From Pelargonium nanum (Eukaryota; Streptophyta; Magnoliopsida; Geraniales; Geraniaceae), in contig JAYMTF010000236.1 of the NCBI GenBank assembly GCA_036897485.1, positions 1-43,508 on the forward strand: DNA of 43,508 nt. Reading direction: 5' to 3'. Under the pieces are notes generated by a model. That model was not told the DNA's origin and ran no database searches. It saw only the letters and a list, made by a program, of their open reading frames with translations. Both the position numbers and the translations under genes were made by a program. Positions 13,231-25,900 of this stretch are shown here, in pieces. Position 1 is the stretch's first letter. Every line of letters begins with the position of its first letter.

Positions 13231-14850
13231 ACGTGTTGGCACCACAGCAATACATCCCAGGTCCGTAGAGAGCAGCTAACAATTCGAGTTTCAGGTCGGA
13301 ATCAATTTTATCCCGTTCATAAGATGTGCGGGTTCTAAAAAGTTGCGAGTTGTGTTGGTGTTTTAGTATGGAAATTGTGTGGGTTGTTCGAGAAATGATG
13401 AACCTTATTTGCATCTCATATCACAAACTAAAGGAATTGCTAATTTGTTTAGATAAGTTTTTATCTAATGTACTATGGAGGTTATATAATAGTGACTATA
13501 ATAGCGAATTTTATACTAATTACTATTAGTTAATGGAGAATTATTTGTAACGTATGGAAAATGAAGAAACATGAGTTACGAATCAAAGAGAGTGGTAGAA
13601 ATAGTTGAAGTTGGTGACGTGACAGCTTCTAATGTTACATCACCAACTTTAACACGTATATATGTGGATTTGATACGGAGATTAACATTGTAAATTGATA
13701 ATTGAATGGTTGGTCAAAGAGAGTTGACGATTTAAGATTTAATTAAGTTTGAATTGCCAAATTTTGTGTGTAAAATATATGAGCTTGACTATTTTTTTAT
13801 TCAAAAAATAATTTGGTCTATTTTATGCAATCAAAACGCGCTAAAATTAGCGTAGAAATTGTTAGATCTTTATTCTCTTATTCTCTACATTATATTTTAT
13901 GTGCTCTAATTTCATGCAGGAGATTTTTACTCTCACGCGCTGAGATCCAGTGCACCAGTACTAGTTTCTCACTTAACGCGTTTCTAAATCTTCACAAATA
14001 TACACATCAGTAAGAGAAACAATTTGTTGAACTAATATAGTCTGATCAAGTACATCAAATTGGTTTCAATATCAAGAACGATTTGAAAACTAGTTGGTGT
14101 TCTTCAAAACATTCATCATCCACTGAAGATTTTCACCAAGTGTCATCAACTTAACTTCATCCAAGTCGTTTTTACACGCAAACAATAAAACAGTTTTAAG
14201 TCATTTGCTTTATCTCAAGTCAAAACAAACACATCAAAACAAATTAACCAAATATGAGTACGTGCCGCATAATGAAAAAATACGAAATGACAACTATAAA
14301 GATGATAATATTTTACTAAAAATAGTCAGACACAAACAATAACAAAATAGGCTCACTAGATAGTGGAGATCTAACTTTAACATTAGAGAGATTTATACCA
14401 AAAAGCAAATTTGTTTTACAAGATCGGATAATCAAAAGAAGAAGCTCATATACGGTCTCAGGACAACCTGTGTGTGAAGTATAAAAAACCAACTTGATGT
14501 TACTGATTGCTGATTGTGACTGTCCATTAGCAATTTGTTCCTAGGAAAGGAATGTGGTTAAAAATACAGGTCCTCGAAACACGACCACATTGACCAGGCA
14601 ACATTGCATAGCGAATTTAATATTAAGACATCATTATTAGAAAGTACAAATGATCTTGTTCGGCTTATTGTAGACTTACACTAAAATGAAGAGCTAAACT
14701 AGGAAATCAAATTAATATAGAGAACATGATAGTAGATGAACCAATGAATCCTGTAGTTTTAGAAAACTTGACAACAATTACAGCTGTAAACAGGCGTATA
14801 ACAACCAACTATTTAGAAGATTGTGTTTCTAAATAAGAGTTAAGCACCCG

Positions 14851-14996
14851 TTTAGAGAGAGAGAGAGAGCAACTAACGAAGAGTACAGGCATGAAAAGGA
14901 CTGGCTAAGCTGGAATAAGGCACAATCTGGTTTAGAAAGAGAGAGCAACTAACCAAGAGTCCTAATATCAGCTTACACTGAACAGGCACAATCTGG
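14851..14996. repeat. Imperfect tandem duplication with GA-rich start
   Basis: Two units, 14851-14930 and 14931-14996. Both start TTTAGA followed by a GA run, then GCAACTAAC and AAGAGT, and both end AGGCACAATCTGG. The middle of the units differs in length and sequence, so the duplication is old or was followed by deletion. Confidence 0.7.
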
Positions 14997-15933
14997 TTTA
15001 CAGAAGACAGTGAGATACGGGGATGATAAGAATGCTATCTCAGCCATTTCATTTTCTGATGATACATTCGGTAAGGAATGAAACTCAGGCTACGATACCT
15101 TCCACTGCCACAAACGAAATTCACATCCTAGAACGAACTAACCAACCGAAATTTCTTCACTAAAAGGAGCTAAAGTAAAGTACAATTTAGAAAAATGAGC
15201 AGAGTATAAAGAAAAGAGCATTGCTCGTATCAAGATTAGCAAGCACACAAACTGGGGATTGTTCGAATCTAACAGCTTGTTCATTAAAACGGTAAATCCA
15301 CTTAACAGACTAAGCAAAAGGAAAAGGACGGTTTATAGTCTGCAAAAGACGAAAAAGAAAAGAAAGAAGCAACTGCTTCAGAAAAAGCCATCTATTTGTT
15401 GATATGGAACATGATTTCAGTCATTTGACAACAGAACTACCAAATTCAAATCAGGGATAATGGCCCAAGCAAACAAAAAAATCTAGTCATTTACCAAATT
15501 CAATCAAGGAATGGCGAAACACCACAAGGTTGGTGGTCTTAGCTTTCTCAATTCATCATACACACAATTCTAACATGCCCACGCCATAAGAAACAACTGA
15601 AATGTTGTGCCCAATCATGTCTGGAAAGGACTTCAATGCCAGCAAACTATGGTCAACCTGACTCCCAAAAGTCCCAACCCTTTCCTATATCCAATGTGTT
15701 CTGAGCCTCCCCGAACAAAGGCTTGATTTTAACTACTATTTTACACAAGGCACTAAAAAGTGGGAAATAAAACTGTCACAATTCCTGATTTCTCACTACT
15801 ATCAAAATCTCCCAGATTCTAACAGTGTTAACTCCCAAATGAAGGAATGTTATTTACGAACATCCCCAAAGTTCTAACAAATGATATCTATAACTCTTTG
15901 TACTACTTTTGGCATAAATCATATTCTGTATCT

Positions 15934-15982
15934 CATAAGCAGCAATTCTAAGCTTCTCTCATAAGCAGCAGATCTAAGCTTC
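15934..15982. repeat. Short 26-bp tandem duplication
   Basis: CATAAGCAGCA, two variable bases, then CTAAGCTTCT occurs at 15934 and again at 15960, a period of 26. It has no visible function. Confidence 0.7.
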
Positions 15983-16456
15983 TTCAAATTTCAATCCGAG
16001 CACAAAATTATTTCCACCAACCAAGTTAGAGAATTGAAACTACTTAGCCATGTCCAATTCCAGCATTCACATTACACCAAAGCAATAACTATTCTTCATT
16101 ACACTTTTGCCTTTCAGCGTGATGAAAATAATGATTTAATTCAAATAATTAGTACATCAAGACATCAATCCATCAGCCAAAGAAAGTGAACTCAATGCGA
16201 ATCAAGATTTTCCTGATCCAGTCCCAATGTGGCACAAACTAAAATCAGTAAACAATCCACAAACCAGAAGATCTTTTTAGGCAAGAGAAAGTTCCATGGA
16301 TCATTATTATAATATGGCCCGGTACAACACAAGTAGCAAATTCAGATTTCTGTAAACAGAACATGCATTATAGTTAAGAAACAAAGCAAAAGACTTACTA
16401 AGACAAACCCTAAGAGCAACATAACATACTAAAACTCAGAACACAAACCATATTAT

Positions 16457-17224
16457 TTATGCAGCAACTGATGGAATCATCCCAGTTTTCCTGGCGTAGG
16501 CGAAGATTCCTCCAGCTTCAATCACCGGACCTGCATCCCCAATCGGCTTCAATTTGTACTCTTTGCCCGTTGAGTGGTTGATCAACAAACTCTGCTCTAG
16601 CTCAATCGTCACCACATCACCGGTGTTACACTCCTCACAGATCCTCACCTCCGATTCCAACGGGTACACCTCCCCAGTTGCTACCGAGTTTCTGAAGAAA
16701 ATGCGCGCGTACGACTCAGCGACCACCGCCGTAACGCCTGCCGCGCCAAGCGCCACCGGCGCGTGCTCGCGGGAGGAGCCGCAGCCGAAGTTGTCGCCGC
16801 CGATTAAGATGGAGTATTTGGATTTGGTGGCCCCGGGCTCCATGAAGCGGGTGGTGTAGGTGGCAGGGAGGCCGATTAGGGCAAAGGTACCGAGCTTTTC
16901 GTACTCGGCGGGATTGGAGGGGACCAGGGTGAGGTACTCGGCCGGGATGATCTGGTCGGTGTCAATGTTGTCGCCGACGACATAGCAGACGCCGTGAAAT
17001 GAGGTGGCGGGAGTATGAGAGGGCGCGTCGGAGGATGCGGCGGCGCGTGGGGCGACGAGTGGGGCCGAGTGGAGCTTGGTTTGGGATTTCAGGAACTTGG
17101 CGGAAGATACTGTGGAGGGGAATTTGATGAAGGATGGGGATGAGATAGAGACTGAGGCTCTGCGTGATGTGGCCGTGAAATTAGGGTTTATGGAGGTAGC
17201 TGATGAAGTTAGCGAAGCCGCCAT
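16457..17224 (-). CDS. 3-isopropylmalate dehydratase small subunit, plastidic, 255 residues
   Basis: A single-exon gene for the small (LeuD-type) subunit of isopropylmalate isomerase. With the iron-sulphur large subunit it converts 2-isopropylmalate to 3-isopropylmalate in leucine synthesis in the plastid; in Brassicales some small subunits also serve Met chain elongation for glucosinolates. Residues 1 to about 60 are rich in Ser, Thr, Ala and Arg with few acids, as in a chloroplast transit peptide. The swivel-domain signatures are DNIDTDQIIPAEYLT (85-99) and GGDNFGCGSSREHAP (142-156), followed by RIFFRNSVATGEVYPLE and the C-terminal GPVIEAGGIFAYARKTGMIP. Length and lack of introns match the Arabidopsis IPMI SSU genes. 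The coding sequence is clearly more GC-rich than the DNA around it, and a 101-codon frame on the opposite strand (16554-16859) is only a by-product of this. Confidence 0.98.
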   Translation of the reverse strand: MAASLTSSATSINPNFTATSRRASVSISSPSFIKFPSTVSSAKFLKSQTKLHSAPLVAPRAAASSDAPSHTPATSFHGVCYVVGDNIDTDQIIPAEYLTLVPSNPAEYEKLGTFALIGLPATYTTRFMEPGATKSKYSILIGGDNFGCGSSREHAPVALGAAGVTAVVAESYARIFFRNSVATGEVYPLESEVRICEECNTGDVVTIELEQSLLINHSTGKEYKLKPIGDAGPVIEAGGIFAYARKTGMIPSVAA

Positions 17225-17752
17225 GTCTGATTACTCGGTTAATTGATTTTTGGAGAAGAAATGACAATAAAAATGGTTTTATTGTGTGAGAGCCAGGTTG
17301 GTGATGAGTAAGTAATCCTGTACAGCACCGGAGGAACTGTAGTGTCTTGTGGCGGCGCCACGTGTATAAGGCTTACGAATGTAATGACGTGGCAACGAAT
17401 GAGTGGATCAGTTTTCCTCTGGGTCAGCGCCGCCGGTTAATGAACCAATGAGTGCTTGCCATGTGGTGGCCCAAGGCCTAAAGTTGAACCAAGTTTTGGG
17501 CCAGAAGTTGGGTTATATGATCCAGACAGCTCGAGCCCATTATGTATATAGGCTTGCAAGTTAAAATGAATAAAACGACGACGTATAGGCGCACACTTAC
17601 GATCGAAGAGTTTCAAAAGAAAAGAGCGGCCCAGATTTGAGGTCTCATTTCGTCCTCACCTTTATAAGGAAGATTGAGTTAACTACAAACCCTAGCACTC
17701 TGTCAGCGAAAACCCTAGTGCGTGTCTGCGAGGGCAGGTCCACTCCGATCCG
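17225..17752. promoter_or_regulatory. Shared (bidirectional) promoter of IPMI small subunit and RPL15
   Basis: The two start codons face apart with 528 bp between them. The RPL15 side shows the standard ribosomal-protein design: site II elements (TGGGCC/TGGGCT on either strand) at 17468-17473, 17497-17502, 17534-17539 and 17628-17633; a TATA-like TTTATAA at 17661-17667; and two telo boxes AAACCCTAG at 17687-17695 and 17710-17718. Site II elements bind TCP factors and telo boxes bind Pur-alpha/Trb-type proteins in growing cells. Nearer the IPMI gene are a G-box CACGTG (17359-17364) and TGACGTGGC (17385-17393). Whether the two genes are co-regulated is inference. Confidence 0.7.
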
Positions 17753-19364
<1,612 letters not shown>

Positions 19365-19915
19365 TTTCATTGATACTCTATGTGGTCTGTTGTTAGTATG
19401 GATTGGACATGAGTAGTTGCAGTTTTGATTTCTGAGTTTGAAATTTTGGAGATTGAAATACCATCTATATCTTTAATTTGAAATATTTCACTTTATAAGA
19501 TGACATTGAGTATTCTATATCATTTTTCGCCTGTAAGTCTGTTTTATATGTTCATTTTCTTTTGAAATGGTTGCCAGCTTTCTCATTATTAGTGGTACCT
19601 CCTCTTTTTCTGCATATGCAGGAATGTTTGCTGTGCCTCCTAAACTTCCCTTTGTTTCAACAACGCATGCAAATTTTGTTGTAAATAAGATGGTCTATAT
19701 ACGGGAGAGAAGTAAGATTATGTCAGCAAAATCTTTTGTAAATGCATGTTAGATTGTTATCAGAATCAAGTCAGTTCCATCTCCAAAACCAGGGTTAAAG
19801 GTGAAGTCAATTGAGGAAGAATTAGCCAGTAGAACAATAAGGATCTATTGATTGCCAAAGATTCTTTACCTGACTTACTAACCAGCAAGAGGAGAGTAAT
19901 TTGACTTGCCACACT
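19365..19915. other. 3' intergenic region between RPL15 and MSH4
   Basis: 551 bp separate the two stop codons of this convergent pair. Both 3' untranslated regions must fit here, so they may overlap. No other gene was seen. Confidence 0.5.
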
Positions 19916-22900
19916 CTAAAGCTTTCCATCAACATAGCTCTCTTTCAGATTCTGCAGTGCTTGGCGGATTGTATCCTCATCTTGACTCGAGTATTTCAAG
20001 CATATCAATCGCTGAGCAACTTTGTATCCCATCTGGATTGAACGATATTGCAGGCAATTTATTTCCATTCTTTTCACTTCCTACACATGGAGAATACTGT
20101 CATTCCAACATTGCTTGGTCATAATATTTATACTGAGGTTAGGGATAGTCGAAGAAACTGAAAGTCCAAGCACAATGCCACTTCAGCCGTAAAGAATATA
20201 TTCACACAGAACAGTGAATACTATGCCAGAAGAATGGTAGCCAATGGTTATGGAAGTGTGGTTAGAAATAAATTTGAATTCTCAGATTTTCTATGGAAAA
20301 ACATAAAGGGGTAACCTTCTCTGCAATCCTGGATGTTATGCTTCGGGCTGTTTCAACCACAGAGCTTGGTAACCCTGCCACTTCTGCTAAAAGAAGGCCA
20401 TAGTGTGGTACATGTCTCGGTCCATCCTTGAGTTGGAACTAGTAAGCGAAACCTTTGAGTCAACAAACTAGCATTTTAATTTTAGCTTAGAGAGTGAAGG
20501 AAAACGAGAAAAACACCACCTTGAAGTCTAAGCGATTGTTAGTTAGGTCGACGTGAAAGTGAAGAATTTTCACGTTGGGGTAGATGGTTGCTAATTCTGA
20601 TAGGTTCTCCATGTGTGTAGCAAAAATAGTGTACCTGAAGAAGATCAAGCATAAGACATGTTAACAGGTAGTAGTAGTATTATCCAGCGAGATATCCAAA
20701 TTTACAGAGTAGTGTATAATGAATTAAACTTCAACTTAGAATGGTGGAAAAGGAAAAAGAAATAACTTACCTGTACATACCTACATTTACATTTCACTTG
20801 CCAAATAAAACAAGTATTGTAAAATCTAAAATACAAATAATGACCATGTAAAGTAAATTGGTTTAGTAATTACGCCTTTATTGACAACAGATGCTCACAA
20901 CAGCTCCATGCAATTGCAAAACCATCAGAGGACGAAGTAGCCCTCCCAAGTTCATCCATAACAATAAGACTCCTGGTTCCACAGTAGAATATCATCTTAA
21001 AAAAGATCTGTGAGAAATATTGTTCCCGGGACATTAAGAATATGTTACCTATGGGAGACATTCTGCATGACAAAAGCTGTCTCTTTCATCTCTGTCATGA
21101 ACTGTGATGATGAAGAAATGATTTCTCAGAAGATGCTTATTGTTCACTTACCGTTAGGCATATGCAGGTCAATGTTAACGTACTGTACCATGAAATTTAC
21201 ATTCAAAAGGACATGATATTATTCCAGAACCTCTAGACTAAGCAAGGAATCATGAAACACGCATAAAAAATCCCCAAAAAGAAGATGGGGAGTAGAAACA
21301 TTTGGACATGAATGTCAAAGTTTTTTTAGGAATATATGTAATATCGTTCTCTAATTCGAATGGTCACCAAAAAGAATAACAGTGTCAAAGCTTCTTCTCA
21401 TTCATATAATCAAAGAGGAGAAAGATTAGTTTTTCCCTCTCTAAGGATACTCTAATTGTTTGAACCATGTTATTATCTTCTTTCTGGGGTGGGACGAGAG
21501 ACGTAGGCAGTCAGAAGGTGATGTATTTTGTATTTTATACTAAAATTTGATAATCATTTTATAGAGACATGAATTGCATGTTTTCAGCATAAAGTTTGGA
21601 AATTGTACCGTACTAGAGTTTGACTCAATATTATCTACTGCGCCCATTCTTGTAAAAATACGATCTACAACTCTTATAGTGGAGAAGCGAGCAGGAACAT
21701 AGCAACCAATCTGAGCAAGGATAACTATAAGACACACTTGTTGGAGATAGGTGCTCTTTCCACTCCTGAAAGAAACAATATATATAATGAAATCAATTAG
21801 GCAAAATAAACCCTCAATCACATTCCTTGTGCACATTCTCAGAGATCTATCCAGAAATGTTTATTAATCTCTAAAAGTTGATAAGGGAGCAACTTGAGGC
21901 CTCAGGCAGCTACATATTGGCGAAGGGGGCAAACAAGAAAATGGGGCTGATCCTCAACCAAAAACAGTGCAACGCTTTTTTCTATATGTATAATTATTCC
22001 TGACAGTGATGTTAATCAAGGAAACTATTATAAACAGAAGGACTTCTGGGACATTTTTAGGCTAACTTCTATTTTCTCAGCTTAAACAATCATAGTTCCA
22101 TATTACAGGTGCTTTAGTGATGACAAAACTTATCCTTGCCTTATAAAGCATAATCATCTGAAATCTGCGAATAGTGTATAAATAAAAGCATAGAAATGAA
22201 CACTTAAACTCCATGGCAAAAAAGAATATCTAATAATATAATTTCTTACATGTTTGGGCCCATGACAATTACCATGTTCGACGCTTCCGAAAGAAAGATA
22301 TTGTTGGCCTGCAAAAGGTACCATGTGTTATTAAATTTAATAGGATATATGTTCTGAAGTTACAACATTAGAAAGAACCCTAGAAAAAAAGCATGGTGGG
22401 GAAAATATAACTTACAATGAAGTCATTGTGTATGCTTTCAAGGATAGGGTGTCTTCCAGCATCAATTGCCAAGGGGCCATTATCTATGAGTAATGTGACA
22501 TCATCAACCATTTAACCCACAGTACATATGGAAAACAAATGAAAAAAGAATGCATGCTAAAAAAATACCAGATCACTCACCAGTAAATTCTGGTCTAGTG
22601 TATCGATCAACAGGCTTAGTCGAAATTGCATGAGCAAATGAATTAACAATCATATCTAGAAGGCATAAAACCTCTGCAAGTAGTGTTAGCACAGAGACAT
22701 CTTCCCGTATGGCATCTATAAGAGCTGAGCATCAAATAAAATATATCTTGAGTTTAGAGAGAAATTTTGGTCATCAACCTACCTCTCAAATATTGAAATG
22801 AACAAAGGCAAACATAAACACGCAAAAAGCATACAGTTTCAAAGGCAGCCAAAAAGAAATACATATATTAATAAAGCAATTTATTGCAAACCGTCCATCT

Positions 22901-25900
22901 CTAACTCTCTTACTAACAAAGGAAGACTTGAATTTACAGTTTCATCCAATAAATAATAACCTTCAAGGCAAAGCTCTGTCCGTATGTAGCATTCTCCAGC
23001 TGCAGATTTATTTCTAACATTAAGCTGCCATATACAAGCGATAGATCAATACTAGTAAGGATATCTCTAAGAATCACTGGCCACCCGGAATATACATCCG
23101 AATACGTATAAATGTAATGACAAGATGACATCAACACACATACACATGCACATTTATGTAAGGATATAAAGGGCCTCATAAGTCTAATGTAAATTTTTAA
23201 CTTTTACTCATGCTCGACTTCCTAATATTAATGCAAGTATACTCAAGGTAGATAGATCAGCACATCAAAAAACATTTGAGATACAAATAAATAAGTAACA
23301 TTTTATTTCGCAACCATTATAATCAGATGCTATCAGATTATCCAAGGAATAGATTTATGATATGCTGAATATATACAGGAACCTCTACCAGAACACTGCT
23401 CCAGCACCCTCTATGAATAGTCAATTCTTTTTATTTTTCCTATTATGTATATCCAACAGCCTACACCTGCACACTTATGATAGTTGTGTAATCAAAGGTC
23501 TCAGCAAACTAAACTATGTAAACCACCACTATCATACATACCACCTCACTTTTGTTAAATTGTTAGGCAAACCCTTAGACAACTCTAAGTCACAGCAAAA
23601 TTAGTTTGAAAATGCCTCAGTTGTTATTAGGTCAACCTCATCTGGCAATTGAAGTTCAGTCCAATAATACAGAACCAAATTTAATTCGGTATATTTCAAA
23701 AATGATTTCACTGATGGAATAAGTGAATTTCACTTCAGTTCGTTAATGGACACTAAAGCATATTGCATACGTTTGTCAAATGATTGGGATACTTACAGAC
23801 GCGAGTTCCAGGGTCGAGCAGTGTATATTGTTCCCATGCTTCACGACCTGAATTTATTATAGAAGTCAGAAATAATTACTCAAGAAGTGCTGGTATATAT
23901 CAAATAGCAAAGTAAATACCACGTTTACAACCTGAATGAACTTGCTAGGAAGCTTCCCCTGAATGTCCTTTTGTGGAATGCTAAAGTAAAAACCTTGCCT
24001 ATTGTTAAAGGGGAGCTTCAAATTTGGCAGTTTAAATTCATCACGGTACTTGTTTGCAAGATTATGTATTGCTGCCATCAGGCCATGTATCATAGTCACC
24101 ATTTTTAGGATTGCCTTCATATATAAATTTATTAAAAGGGTGAAAAGAAGAAGAAATAAATAATAGAAAACCTTCACTAGTATCACAAAATGATCTCCTT
24201 GCAATATCCAGAAGTCCATCAATTCCAGCCTTGACAGCAAAACACTGCTGTGTGCGAGCAACAAAAGAAACCCGTGCATGAAGCACATCTTCATCAATGA
24301 CCTCTCCAATCCTGAAATGAATAAATGTGCCCATTTTGAATGTTTATATGTCAATGTGTCAAACAACAACCAGTATAACTTTCCACAATACTTACCTTAC
24401 ATTATCATCTAAGTAAGTTTAGTCCAACAACAACAGCCAAGCCATTTCCCAAACAATTTTGGGGTCAGCTACGTGAATACCTTTAGCAAAATTCTTTGGG
24501 ATCTTATGTCCATATTCTCCTCCTCCACTATCTAATGTTGTCTCCTTTGTTAAGTCAAGTGCTATCATCTCTTTTGTCACTACTTCTTTCCATGTTAACT
24601 TAGGCCTTCTGCTACCTCTTTTACTTTCTCTTAACTGAATTCTCTCACCTGTCCTCACGGGATCACTGATAATCTCTCTAAGTAAGTTTAGCCCAACAAC
24701 TTTTAATTGCACATTATGCACCAAACTTCTTAACGAATCTAGGCCCAAAACTTTCTGCAGTTTTCAGATGTTACATGCTGTAGCATGAACATTAAACATC
24801 AAATCAGGGATCATATTTAGAGAAAATATAGAATGAGATCATCTTCTCACTCCACATTAACCATGCAACAGGTGAGATTAAAAGTGGCAGATTTATCTCT
24901 CTAGTCTACAACTCTACGAGCAAAATATAGATTGGAATAGGAGTTGACTACTAATTCAAGGGAAAAAACAACAATCAAAACCAGAGGAAGGACAAAAAGA
25001 ATGTCTACAACAGTTGATAATTATTTAACATTTCAACTCTGGTGGAAATAGAGGAATTGCTTTGTCCCCAAATAAGGGCTGCCGGATAGAAAATAAGCCC
25101 CATTGACAGCATCGAAAATGTAATTATATGTTGTAATTAAAATATGTGATGCTTAATAAAAAAAATTGAATGTGTTTTTGAAAGCATTTTTTATTTTGAT
25201 AATAGTTTCAAGTACCGGTATCATGGCTGTTATTTATCAGCTGGGATTTGGTGAACTCAAAACAAACAAACCCATTTACAATGCTTTGACCATGTAAGGA
25301 CAACAATGCATACACTTAAGTATAAATAAAACCCATCGGCAAGAGTAAACATTGCAACCAACCTCTTTCTAATGGAAGCGTACTTTTCATTTTCACATAC
25401 AGACTTGAATATATTTGTGAGAAGAAAACTTTTTGCATCCTTAAGCACCTGAAATGCTCAAGAAACACTAGAGTTTAGAGAAAGTTTGTATCTAATAAAC
25501 CTGAAATGTAAACATAGGGAGAACAAGAAGAAAGAAAAATTACTGTAGAGAGTAAAGGCAAGGCATCCAAAGCAGTTTTAAGAAGAATAATGCTTGCTAT
25601 CAACAGTTGGCTCTTTCTAGCATCATTGACACCGACAACTTCATTCGTAACTTTCTTTGGCTTGAAGCAGAAATGGCAAAGTACTCTATCTGAAAGCAAA
25701 GCATGGAAAAGTCTACTTTCAGGCTATACCAACAGATTAAAGTAGATGATCACAACAATAAATAGAAAATAGAATTTCCATTTTGAGTTATTTCTTAACT
25801 TAACACTTACCTGTCTCTTTTGGGAACTTGCGTAAAACTTGAGAGAGCCCAAAGAAGAGATGCTCATTGCTCATCAGTTCATCCTATAATAAAATATTAA

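Larger units (their letters stand above)
13231..16456. other. 3.2-kb intergenic region, no gene seen
   Basis: Sequence between the RAD23 promoter and the 3' end of the isopropylmalate dehydratase gene. The longest open frames (for example 13326-13529 and 13813-14013) have no recognisable domains. The right end must contain the 3' untranslated region of the neighbouring gene. Two short tandem duplications are listed separately. No RNA gene was recognised. Confidence 0.5.

Noticed and set aside
14851-14996. Repeat array that might be CRISPR-like
   Set aside because: Two imperfect units only, in a plant nuclear genome; it is a simple tandem duplication.
16554-16859. 101-codon open frame on the plus strand
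   Set aside because: It is antisense to the isopropylmalate dehydratase small subunit and results from its GC-rich coding sequence.
23866-24369. 167-codon minus-strand open frame
   Set aside because: It is mainly MSH4 exons 12 and 13 with intron read-through in mixed frames, not a separate gene.
24396-24430. Possible extra MSH4 exon reading LDDNVR before a GTAAG donor
   Set aside because: It lies in or next to the LINE target duplication; joining it to exon 11 breaks the frame, while exon 11 joins exon 12 directly as [11 protein letters not shown].
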